From: Tamlana crocina
Lineage (GTDB): Bacteria; Bacteroidota; Bacteroidia; Flavobacteriales; Flavobacteriaceae
DNA: 64,000 bases
Assembly (NCBI GenBank): GCA_040429635.1
Contig: CP158972.1
Span: 3,293,501-3,357,500, forward strand
Reading direction: 5' to 3'
A program made the translations under genes and the position numbers. Below are positions 34,915 through 43,039 of this stretch, in pieces (the first letter of the stretch is position 1; every line of letters starts with the position of its first letter). The notes under the pieces are model-generated. The model ran no database searches. It saw only the letters and a program-made list of their open reading frames with translations, and had not been told where the DNA came from.

Positions 34915-36366
34915 TTAGTCTTTTGTTTTATCTTGTTTCCAAGACATTTCTATCTCTTCTAATGTTTTGCCTTTTGTTTCTGGTACAAACTTCCATATAA
35001 ACCAAATGGCTGGGAGCGTTAATGCGCCGTATAAAAAGAAAGTCCCCGACGGTTTTATAGTTTCTATAAACACAGGGTTGGTAAGTGTGATAAAAAAACC
35101 TGTAACCATTAAAGATAAACTACCAATACTTACCGCCAAACCTCTAATTTTAGTGGGGAATATTTCGCTAATAATAACCCAAACAATAGGACCATAGGAA
35201 AAGGCAAAACATGCTACATACAATAATAATGGAATAATGACCAAACTAGAGCCTATGGCGAATAAGGCTGCTACGCCAAACAATGATATGGCCGCACCTA
35301 TGACGCCGATTAAAAGTAATTTTCTTCGTCCATAACGCTCAATATTCATAATAGCTACAAACGTGAAAATTGAATTTACCAATCCTACTAAAACCGCTCC
35401 TAAAAAGGAACTTTCAACACTTTTTATAGATTCGTTTAAAATATTTGGCGCAAAATACATGATGGCCGCAATACCGCTTAAATGGGAAAACATTGGCAAT
35501 AGAATACCTATTAAAAATGGTCGTCTTAAATAGGGCTTTAGCAAATCTTTAAAACCTTGAGATTCTGATTTTACCACAGATTGTATCTCGTCCATTTGAG
35601 ATTTAGCCATAAGCTCTCCCATGGTTTTAACCATAATGGCGTAGGCTTTATTTTCCTTACCATTTACCGCTAACCACCTTGGACTCTCTGGTACTAGGAA
35701 TAACAGCACCAAGAACAATAATGCTATGGGAATTTCTGTACCAAACATACCACGCCAAATTTCTTCTACAAATAACCAGTTCCAAAACCCTCCGTTTTCT
35801 TGCGTTACAACCCCTGCCGCATCTCCTGCCGCATTTAGTACCATCCAATCTACCAAAAAGGCCAACAGAATACCTAGCGTTATTGAAAGTTGATATAGCG
35901 ATACCATTTTTCCTCGCTTTTCGGGTAATGTTAATTCTGAAATGTATATAGGCGCTACAACTGACGTGATACCTACGCCTATACCGCCTATGATTCTAAC
36001 CACTACTAAAAATACAAATGAGTTGTTAGATGATGCCGACATCCAATAGGCATTGTTTAAATCGCCTAAAAATTGAGGCGGCAACATAGAACCAAACGCA
36101 GAAAGCAACAAACATACTGCTGCCACTATTAAGGCTTTTTTTCTACCAAACTTGTCCGTAATACTTCCCGAAATCACACATCCCAAAATTGTGCCCAAAA
36201 GTGCCGAAGACACGACCCACCCCAACATACTTGCAGATAGGTTGTAGTGACTTTCTAAAAATGTGTTACATCCTGAAATAATAGCCGTATCGTATCCAAA
36301 AAGGAAGCCCCCAATGGTGGATACGAAACTTATGGCGTAAACATAAAATGATGTGTTGGTTTTCAT
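34915..36366 (-). CDS. MFS sugar-proton symporter (sugar porter family)
   Basis: This 483-residue membrane protein has the sugar porter signatures: G-G-F-L-F-G-Y-D-T-A-I-I-S-G in helix 1, D-K-F-G-R-K-K in loop 2-3, P-E-S-P-R-W-L before the central loop, R-Y-G-R-R-K after helix 8, and P-E-T-K-G-K-T-L-E-E-I at the C-terminus. Twelve membrane helices are expected. It imports a monosaccharide, most likely mannose or another product of the periplasmic glycosidases, into the cytoplasm. It lies in the GH38-to-uxuA operon, 37 bases after the RraA-type gene and 6 bases before the cupin gene. A related porter is at 55018. Confidence 0.92.
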   Translation of the reverse strand: MKTNTSFYVYAISFVSTIGGFLFGYDTAIISGCNTFLESHYNLSASMLGWVVSSALLGTILGCVISGSITDKFGRKKALIVAAVCLLLSAFGSMLPPQFLGDLNNAYWMSASSNNSFVFLVVVRIIGGIGVGITSVVAPIYISELTLPEKRGKMVSLYQLSITLGILLAFLVDWMVLNAAGDAAGVVTQENGGFWNWLFVEEIWRGMFGTEIPIALLFLVLLFLVPESPRWLAVNGKENKAYAIMVKTMGELMAKSQMDEIQSVVKSESQGFKDLLKPYLRRPFLIGILLPMFSHLSGIAAIMYFAPNILNESIKSVESSFLGAVLVGLVNSIFTFVAIMNIERYGRRKLLLIGVIGAAISLFGVAALFAIGSSLVIIPLLLYVACFAFSYGPIVWVIISEIFPTKIRGLAVSIGSLSLMVTGFFITLTNPVFIETIKPSGTFFLYGALTLPAIWFIWKFVPETKGKTLEEIEMSWKQDKTKD

Positions 36367-36403
36367 AATTTATAGTTAGTTGGCGTTGGTTTGGTTTTCT
36401 CAA

Positions 36404-37108
36404 TTACATAATTCCAAATTTGTTGTAGGCATCTACAGTACTCATCCCTTCTTCTAAAGCTTTTTTAACGAGTTGCTCTCCCCTAGCCTTTTCTATAGCT
36501 CCTGCAAACGCTTTTACTTCTACTTCTTTTGGCACTACAACTACACCATCTCTGTCACCATAAATAATGTCTCCCGGATTAATACGTGTTCCCTCTATTT
36601 CTATAGGAACCCTGTAGTCTATTACCTTACCTCTTGGGCCTTGGTCCTGTGCATAGCCTCCATAAGAAAACGTCGGGAAATTAAGATTTAAAACTTCGTT
36701 GGTATCTCTTGAATAGCCATGAAGTACAGCTCCTGCGGCCTTGAGTTTCATTGCGCGAGTACTCATTAATCCACCCCAAAGTGCATATCTGGGCGAAGAG
36801 CCCGAGCAGATGTAAACTTCATCTTCTTTTAAATCGTCTAAGGCTTCAAACATAATCCCGAATGGTTTTTTCATCATGGGGTTTTTAGTGTCTTTTACAG
36901 ACTCTTCAAAGACATCGGCCTCTAAAACTGGCATTGCTCTACCTATAACCACAAAATCTGTGTTTAATGGTTTTATATTAGGCGGTAAAAATTGATGTTG
37001 ATATCCTAAGGTATCTAAAATATCGCCTACCAAGGCTACAAATAATTCTGATTTGGCTATAGCAAATAGCTCTTTATCATCACTCCAAATTTTATTAGTA
37101 CTGCTCAT
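36404..37108 (-). CDS. RraA-family protein, candidate pyruvate-type aldolase
   Basis: This 234-residue protein matches the RraA/HMG-aldolase family: L-G-Y-Q-H-Q-F-L, A-L-W-G-G-L-M-S-T-R-A, G-A-V-L-H-G-Y-S-R-D and G-D-R-D-G-V-V-V-V-P. Family members include 4-hydroxy-4-methyl-2-oxoglutarate aldolases, which cleave 4-hydroxy-2-oxoacids to pyruvate and a second carbonyl, and also oxaloacetate decarboxylases and RNase E inhibitors. In a sugar-acid operon with UxuA, aldol cleavage of a 2-keto-3-deoxy sugar acid is the most sensible role, but this is inference. The gene follows GH38 by 29 bases. Confidence 0.85.
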   Translation of the reverse strand: MSSTNKIWSDDKELFAIAKSELFVALVGDILDTLGYQHQFLPPNIKPLNTDFVVIGRAMPVLEADVFEESVKDTKNPMMKKPFGIMFEALDDLKEDEVYICSGSSPRYALWGGLMSTRAMKLKAAGAVLHGYSRDTNEVLNLNFPTFSYGGYAQDQGPRGKVIDYRVPIEIEGTRINPGDIIYGDRDGVVVVPKEVEVKAFAGAIEKARGEQLVKKALEEGMSTVDAYNKFGIM

Positions 37109-37137
37109 ATCGTTCTATTACAAAGTGTTTATTCCTG

Positions 37138-39990
37138 TTATTTTAAAATTATTTTATAAGTTTCAATAGCATTGTGCCCAATGTCTATTTTAATATCTTT
37201 TCCACTTAAATTCAATGTTTCAGCGTCTTCTTCAATTAAATTGGTTTTTATAACTTTTGAAGCCTCTTTAGGTAGTGATATTGTAGGTTGACCGTCTTTA
37301 CCATCTAGCTCTACCAATCTTAACACAAGGGCTTCTTCATCTTCTGCTTTCTTAATGGTAGTAACACGCACCATCGGATTGGAAACATCAAAAAAGCTTT
37401 TACTTTCTGGTAAGTTACCTTTACTGTTCTTAGATTTTTGTTGACTTACCTGTAGCGGATGATGCGCACCATTACTAAACTGGTACGCTGTGGCATCACT
37501 TGCTTGATGTGATGATAATGAAAACTCAAAATGATGGTCTCCCGTTTGATGGTACCAATTGCCTTCGCCGTGGCAACTTTTATGTGATGCCATTAAAATA
37601 CCTTGAAGCACTGTATATTCAACAGATTCTCTGGTTGGGTCTATCCAATCTGCTACGGCCACACCAGAAGCTAAGGTTACCTGGAAACCGTCTTTTTCCG
37701 AAGAGATAAAATTCATCACTTCTCTTGGATGGATTTCTACCGGTTTTTGGTCGTAAGTTCCACCCCAAGACCAGCCTCTTGGTGCTTGTTTCATCTCAGA
37801 CTTTCCAACTTCGGCAATGGCTAGAGGCACTTCATATTTAATGGTTGTGTCTTCCATATCTAAAGGCAAAGCAAATCTAAACTCCCTATTATGTGTGCCA
37901 TCCCAATCCAAAATATCTATTGAAAAATCTATTTTCTTAATATGATGATGCACTTTTATGTGTTGAACTATATTGGCATGCTTAAACTTAACTCGATTTT
38001 CATAAAGCGTAAATACAGCACCATCATTCACAATTTTCCAGTTACCTGTGTGTAAACTTGTTTTATCAAATCCGTCCATTTTTGGGGCTGTCATTTGGGT
38101 AAACTCGCCTGCACCATTCCCATCATATTTCATGGAGAGTATATCGCCTCCAGCAAATCGTGTAGTTTTCACAACCTCTTTATTCAATTCTTTATCAAAT
38201 AAATACGTCATACCTCCTTTCCCTAATCGCATTTCATAAAATTGATTCCATAGGGCATTTGGCTTTACTGTCTTGTTGACCTTAAACGTTTTTCTTCCTT
38301 TCTTTAAATAAAAAGTAGCATAGCCCAAAGATGGCAAGTTAGAAGCCAGAAACTCCAACGTTCTTGTGCCTTTATGAGTACTTGTTTGAGACGGCACCAT
38401 ACTTCCATTTTGGTCTACCACATAATAGCTGGAATTATCATTTAATGCTACCTTAGCGGTTGCTGTTCTTTCCCAAGACAGATCATTGTAAACCACCATG
38501 GCATTATTTCGCTTGGTTTTTACATTACTTGAAATGGAGTGGATTGACTTTTCAATTAAACGGTCTGCTTCTGATGCCGAAAATTCCAATTTTGCTCGGA
38601 AAATACTATCTGTAATATGTCCGTTTTTGCCACCCCAACCATGGTCTGGGTATATGGAGGCTTCAAAAGCTTCCGAAAGTGCTTCTGATGGATAGTCTTT
38701 AAACGAGCCTTTTAAAGTAGCATCAATAGACGCAAAAATTTCTGCTGATGGTAATAAGCGCCCTGCTTTTCTTGAAGCTGTAATAGCCTTTGCGTGACCT
38801 GGTCCATGGATGTATGACCAAATGTTGGGTCTTTCTCCATCAACAATTTCAAAATTAGCTTCTGGTGTTTTTACTTCATTCATCAGTGCTGTTACTGTGG
38901 AATGTCTAAGATTGGGCATTTTAACCCCAGTTTTCTTTAGAATTTCATTCCATTCTGAAACAATGTTTCCATAGTTATTAGGTCCTGAAGCATCATTACT
39001 TATCACTATGGCAAAATGCGGTGGTAAGTTGTGTTCTTTGTAATAATCGCTCCACATTTTTACTCTAGATTGCAATTTATGCATAGCTTCTATAGCATCT
39101 TGTTCAAAGAGCTTGTAGAACATAACCGCCCAGCCATAATTTCCTGGACTGTATGTTGGGATTTTCGAACCATCTGGAGAATACCAGTTATAAAAACCTT
39201 CTTTCATTCTAGACACAAATAAGTTCTCTATACCAGATTTAGCTAGTACTTGAGCTGATTGCAATGTTCTTCCTGGCACATCTGTATTGTATACTGTAAC
39301 GGCGTCTGCACCCTCAAGGTTCTTTATAATCCAACGTCTTCCAAAATAGAGCTCACGAATTAACTGCTCGTCGGTTTGCATGCCTTCGTAAGGCTGATTA
39401 TAGGTGCCTCCCCACTTAAATCTTCCTTCCTGTGAACGTAATATAATCTCCTCTTTGCGCTCTGGAAATTCTTCTAGAAACTCCATTAAATCGAGTGTTT
39501 GCTCCATTCCAAAATGGAAATTTTTATCGGTTTTCATAATATCCAAAGCAGGCGCTACGATATGATGAATACGCTCCTCCCTACATTTATCTGGAGTATC
39601 TACCCACGCAATATCTTGGTGTGATGATGAAATAACATGCAACGTACCTTCGCTAAAATATCCCCAATCAGAAGTAACTAAAGGTGTAAATAATTGTTTG
39701 AATGTATTCTTACTAGACTTACCCACAAAAGTTACGCTTTCTGGTGTACCAAAAACAGGTAGCCATACCCAAGCTTTGCCGTCTTTAGGTTTAACATCTA
39801 CAGTTCTTCCGCTAATAAAATCTATCCGTTTATATAAATTAACATCATCGATATCTAAACTAGCCTTTACCAGCAAATTCCCTGAGATTTCTTTATACTC
39901 ATAAGGCTCTACATAAGTCATATTGATAGTGCGTTGCCCATAGGCAAACCCAACCACCAACATCAGCATTAAAAATGTGTACTTTTTCAT
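37138..39990 (-). CDS. GH38 alpha-mannosidase
   Basis: The 950-residue protein starts with a signal peptide (about 1-18). The retaining GH38 catalytic domain carries the zinc motif S-H-Q-D-I-A-W (His124, Asp126), the nucleophile aspartate in Y-N-T-D-V-P-G (Asp237), and a late zinc histidine in Y-P-D-H-G-W-G-G (His450). The C-terminal half is the usual beta-sandwich region. GH38 enzymes cleave various alpha-mannosidic linkages. It is the first gene of the catabolic run, 37 bases after a LacI-type operator at 40027-40042, so it is probably controlled by the adjacent LacI regulator. Export suggests the periplasm as the site of action. Confidence 0.93.
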   Translation of the reverse strand: MKKYTFLMLMLVVGFAYGQRTINMTYVEPYEYKEISGNLLVKASLDIDDVNLYKRIDFISGRTVDVKPKDGKAWVWLPVFGTPESVTFVGKSSKNTFKQLFTPLVTSDWGYFSEGTLHVISSSHQDIAWVDTPDKCREERIHHIVAPALDIMKTDKNFHFGMEQTLDLMEFLEEFPERKEEIILRSQEGRFKWGGTYNQPYEGMQTDEQLIRELYFGRRWIIKNLEGADAVTVYNTDVPGRTLQSAQVLAKSGIENLFVSRMKEGFYNWYSPDGSKIPTYSPGNYGWAVMFYKLFEQDAIEAMHKLQSRVKMWSDYYKEHNLPPHFAIVISNDASGPNNYGNIVSEWNEILKKTGVKMPNLRHSTVTALMNEVKTPEANFEIVDGERPNIWSYIHGPGHAKAITASRKAGRLLPSAEIFASIDATLKGSFKDYPSEALSEAFEASIYPDHGWGGKNGHITDSIFRAKLEFSASEADRLIEKSIHSISSNVKTKRNNAMVVYNDLSWERTATAKVALNDNSSYYVVDQNGSMVPSQTSTHKGTRTLEFLASNLPSLGYATFYLKKGRKTFKVNKTVKPNALWNQFYEMRLGKGGMTYLFDKELNKEVVKTTRFAGGDILSMKYDGNGAGEFTQMTAPKMDGFDKTSLHTGNWKIVNDGAVFTLYENRVKFKHANIVQHIKVHHHIKKIDFSIDILDWDGTHNREFRFALPLDMEDTTIKYEVPLAIAEVGKSEMKQAPRGWSWGGTYDQKPVEIHPREVMNFISSEKDGFQVTLASGVAVADWIDPTRESVEYTVLQGILMASHKSCHGEGNWYHQTGDHHFEFSLSSHQASDATAYQFSNGAHHPLQVSQQKSKNSKGNLPESKSFFDVSNPMVRVTTIKKAEDEEALVLRLVELDGKDGQPTISLPKEASKVIKTNLIEEDAETLNLSGKDIKIDIGHNAIETYKIILK

Positions 39991-40026
39991 TTAATTCTTA
40001 GCTATTTTAAATTTATTAATTGTCTT

Positions 40027-40042
40027 ACTAAATCGGTTTAGT
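40027..40042. promoter_or_regulatory. LacI-type operator upstream of the GH38 operon
   Basis: ACTAAATCGGTTTAGT is a palindrome with a central CG, 37-52 bases upstream of the GH38 start. The reverse complement of this sequence occurs exactly at the lacI start (41104-41119). LacI-family repressors bind this type of site. Confidence 0.7.
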
Positions 40043-40067
40043 TTATTTCTAAAAAAACTCGGTAAAG

Positions 40068-41102
40068 CTATTTTTTTGTTCCGCAAGACCCTCTTACTTC
40101 TAGTTTTGTTTTTAAAACTTTTACTTGTGTTTTGGTCTTAACCGTACCCTCTATTTTATTTAAAAGTATATCTGTTACTGCACTTCCAATGGCTTCAATA
40201 GGTTGTACTACTGCTGTAATTGGAGGTTCTACTATATCAAAAGCACTTAGTTCATCAAAGCTTACTATGGCAACGTCATCTGGTACATTTACGTCTAACT
40301 TTTTAAGTACCCGCAACCCTTGAGAGGCCAAATAATGTGTTGAAAATACTATGGCATCAACGGGTTCTGCTCCCTGGAATAAGTCTTTAATAGCGCTTTC
40401 TATTTCATTAAAATATTCTTCTCTACTAATCTCTTGTATATAGTCTTTATTCTGAACTAAATTATGACTTTTAAGTGCGTCGCAATAACCTTTTAAACGT
40501 TGTGCTATCGGTTCTAAGCCCGGTTTTAATGTTACAAAACCTATACGTTTTCTTCCTAAGTTGAGCAGGTGCTCTGTTACTTTTCTTGAACCATAGTAAT
40601 TATCTACAATAACATGGTCTGTATCCTTATCTGGATAATGTCTATCAAACAGCACAAAGGGAAAATTTTCTTTCTTTAAAAAGTCTATTTCCTTTTGATT
40701 TTCTTGAGTAGACGCAATTACTAATCCATCTACTTGTCTATTTAACATAGACCGTATAAGTTCTCCTTCAGTTTCTGGGTTTTCGTAAGAACTACTAAAT
40801 AACACTGTATAGCCTTTTTCTTTTGCTTTTCTTTCAATAAAACCAGCTACTTTAGAGTAAAAGGTATCTGATATGTTTGGGATAATCAGTCCAATGGTTT
40901 CACTCTTTCCCCTACTTAATCCTCTGGCTAATTGATTTGGAACATATCCGTTTTTCTTCGCATATTCTTTAATTCTTTTTTGGGTATTGGCACTAATTTT
41001 ATTTTCGTCACCTTTATTGTTAAGCACGAACGATACGGTTGTTTTAGATATATTTAAATCATTAGCAATATCTTTTAACGCACATTTTTTACTTCTAACC
41101 AA
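40068..41102 (-). CDS. LacI-family transcriptional regulator with TTG start
   Basis: The 344-residue protein has the LacI helix-turn-helix at its N-terminus (A-L-K-D-I-A-N-D-L-N-I-S-K-T-T-V-S-F-V-L-N) and the hinge and sugar-binding core (G-L-I-I-P-N-I-S-D-T-F-Y, then V-D-G-L-V-I-A-S-T, F-V-L-F-D-R). The reading frame has no ATG near its start; a stop codon (TAA) lies in frame 15 bases upstream of the TTG at 41100-41102, so the TTG is the only sensible start I see. An operator (41103-41120) directly abuts it. With the twin operator before GH38, it points to autoregulation plus control of the GH38-uxuA operon. The ligand is probably a mannose-related sugar. Confidence 0.9.
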   Translation of the reverse strand: MVRSKKCALKDIANDLNISKTTVSFVLNNKGDENKISANTQKRIKEYAKKNGYVPNQLARGLSRGKSETIGLIIPNISDTFYSKVAGFIERKAKEKGYTVLFSSSYENPETEGELIRSMLNRQVDGLVIASTQENQKEIDFLKKENFPFVLFDRHYPDKDTDHVIVDNYYGSRKVTEHLLNLGRKRIGFVTLKPGLEPIAQRLKGYCDALKSHNLVQNKDYIQEISREEYFNEIESAIKDLFQGAEPVDAIVFSTHYLASQGLRVLKKLDVNVPDDVAIVSFDELSAFDIVEPPITAVVQPIEAIGSAVTDILLNKIEGTVKTKTQVKVLKTKLEVRGSCGTKK

Positions 41103-41120
41103 AACTAAACCGATTTAGTT
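41103..41120. promoter_or_regulatory. LacI-type operator abutting the lacI start codon
   Basis: AACTAAACCGATTTAGTT is a near-perfect palindrome and the reverse complement of the site at 40027. It touches the TTG start, so protein binding would block both transcription and ribosome access. This is a strong autoregulation signal. Confidence 0.7.
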
Positions 41121-41139
41121 CGCTAAAATAATAATTATT

Positions 41140-43035
41140 TTAGAATAAATCTAATCTTTTAATAGTTTGCTTTTGTCTATAATACATTCTTACCCTCCAA
41201 ATCAATTCTTCTACATTTACTACTTTATAGTTTTCACTTAATTTACTAGCGTTTAATTTTGCTATTCCTGGGCCTATTATTGGGCCTAAAACGTTTTCAG
41301 CCACTTCGTCTTTTGAATTACCTGTGTCTGAAAATCTACTCCACGCATGAATGGATAAAACACTAAAAGGGTTACTATCAGACTCTGAATTTAACTTATT
41401 GGCTATGTATGTTGGCGTACCTTCGCGTTCATTGTTTTTATCACCAAAATTCCACAATGAATACTTAACTGTTATTATTGGAATATCATACCCATCACTA
41501 TTGGTTTCCCAATAAATGTCGCCTTTACCACCAGCATACGGTGAATACTGTACCGCCAATATACCTTCTAATTGATTATTGGCTTTTATATAGGCTCTGT
41601 ATGCTTCTTTGGCTTCTTCTGAACCTACATCTTTTGCCATTAACGACAAAACTTTAATGCGGTGTTGGCGCATATGTGCAGCTGTGGCCTTAGCAATTTG
41701 CTTTAAACTTTCTGCTCTGTTGCCTTTTATTCCATAAAGATCGGCGTAATTATATCCTCCGCCAAAAGTTTGTACTATTGAAGTATTTTTGCCTTGTTTA
41801 TCGAACAGTAACTGCATAACATCTGGAGCCATCATTGATAAATTATCTACAGGAAGGCCAAAGGCAATTTTCATAGTATCAGCTGCGGTATGGTTAAAAT
41901 AGTATTCGTTTGCAAATCCATTCATCATCCATTGCACGTTGTCGCCATCAGATAAATGATAGGATACATATTTTTTACCTTTTTCAGAAAAATCTATTGA
42001 CTTTGGGTCTAATACTTTTGCCTGTCCACTTTGACGATTTTTGTAGAGTAAAGATGTTAAGTTTAAATTGTACATCCAGTCTGCAGGAACCATGATATTT
42101 CCGGTTTCTGATACTTTATTTACAAACAAATCTTCGCCTACGCCATGTTCCCATCCGTAAATGGGTGAACCAGGTTTTAACCACTGCAATACCTCATCAA
42201 ATAATGCCGTGTTTTGTCCTGCAGAAGCATCGTTATATTTTTTGTTTAAATTAATTACAAATAAATTGTTTTTGATAGCGAACTCTCTTTGTTCTCCAGT
42301 TTGAAGCGGCATAACTACCAAAGCATTATTATTGCACTTATCTTTGAACTCGTTCCATGCATCTTGAGTGGTTTTTTTCGAAGCATCGTACATCATTTTA
42401 TAACCTAACGAATCAAAATAGTCCTTATCTCTAACATCTACTATGATGGCATTATGCAGATGCGAAGCCACCGTGGCTACCGTATTACTTTCTGGGTTAT
42501 TTTCAACATCTGTTAATACATAACCATTGAATAAATCTTTAACTTGCACTTTTACTCCATCAACGTCAGCATATGTTTCGCTAACAAGTTCTATGGCTGT
42601 TGTTTGAGCGTGCTCTTGAACACCCATTTTTGCAAGCCCTTGTTTGGCTACCTTATAAGCTTCTTTTTCGCTATGATCATGCAACCATATACCAACATCA
42701 CTCTTCCCTTGGTCTACAGCCCTATTTACCAAACCAGAAATAGATTGGCATAACAAATGGTACTGCATACCTTTTGTTAATTCTGTATGGCCCAATTCAT
42801 TTTTATGAAGTTGGGGTATTAAACCTGTAATACTCCAGTATTTTTTTGGCTTTACTTGCATTGCTAGATGCCAATATTGCCCTACGTCTTTAAAAGAATC
42901 GTACTCGTTAGTATAGGCTTTATTGGCCTCTGCACTATCGCGCTCTTTTTTTGAGTTGTTGATGCATGCATTAGTTAATAACGTTAAAACCAATACTGTT
43001 ACTATTGTTTTCACTTTTAAGATTTTAATCATCAA
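41140..43035 (-). CDS. GxGYxYP-domain putative glycoside hydrolase, lipoprotein
   Basis: The 631-residue protein has a lipoprotein signal (L-T-N-A-C-I) and a long core that fits the GxGYxYP family (PF14323-like), named for a motif seen here as F-G-G-G-Y-N-Y-A-D. Other features are V-S-Y-H-L-S-D-G-D-N-V-Q-W, S-P-I-Y-G-W-E-H-G-V-G-E and V-Q-Y-S-P-Y. The family is described as putative glycoside hydrolases; I know of no firm activity. The gene lies 4 bases downstream of a GH92 and 37 bases upstream of lacI, in the manA operon, so it probably works on the same mannose-containing glycan. Confidence 0.75.
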   Translation of the reverse strand: MMIKILKVKTIVTVLVLTLLTNACINNSKKERDSAEANKAYTNEYDSFKDVGQYWHLAMQVKPKKYWSITGLIPQLHKNELGHTELTKGMQYHLLCQSISGLVNRAVDQGKSDVGIWLHDHSEKEAYKVAKQGLAKMGVQEHAQTTAIELVSETYADVDGVKVQVKDLFNGYVLTDVENNPESNTVATVASHLHNAIIVDVRDKDYFDSLGYKMMYDASKKTTQDAWNEFKDKCNNNALVVMPLQTGEQREFAIKNNLFVINLNKKYNDASAGQNTALFDEVLQWLKPGSPIYGWEHGVGEDLFVNKVSETGNIMVPADWMYNLNLTSLLYKNRQSGQAKVLDPKSIDFSEKGKKYVSYHLSDGDNVQWMMNGFANEYYFNHTAADTMKIAFGLPVDNLSMMAPDVMQLLFDKQGKNTSIVQTFGGGYNYADLYGIKGNRAESLKQIAKATAAHMRQHRIKVLSLMAKDVGSEEAKEAYRAYIKANNQLEGILAVQYSPYAGGKGDIYWETNSDGYDIPIITVKYSLWNFGDKNNEREGTPTYIANKLNSESDSNPFSVLSIHAWSRFSDTGNSKDEVAENVLGPIIGPGIAKLNASKLSENYKVVNVEELIWRVRMYYRQKQTIKRLDLF

Positions 43036-43039
43036 CTTT

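Noticed and set aside
41124-41144. Perfect AT-rich palindrome (CTAAAATAAT-A-ATTATTTTAG) at the end of the GxGYxYP gene
   Set aside because: No U-run follows the hairpin and it overlaps the stop codon; a terminator or operator role cannot be supported.
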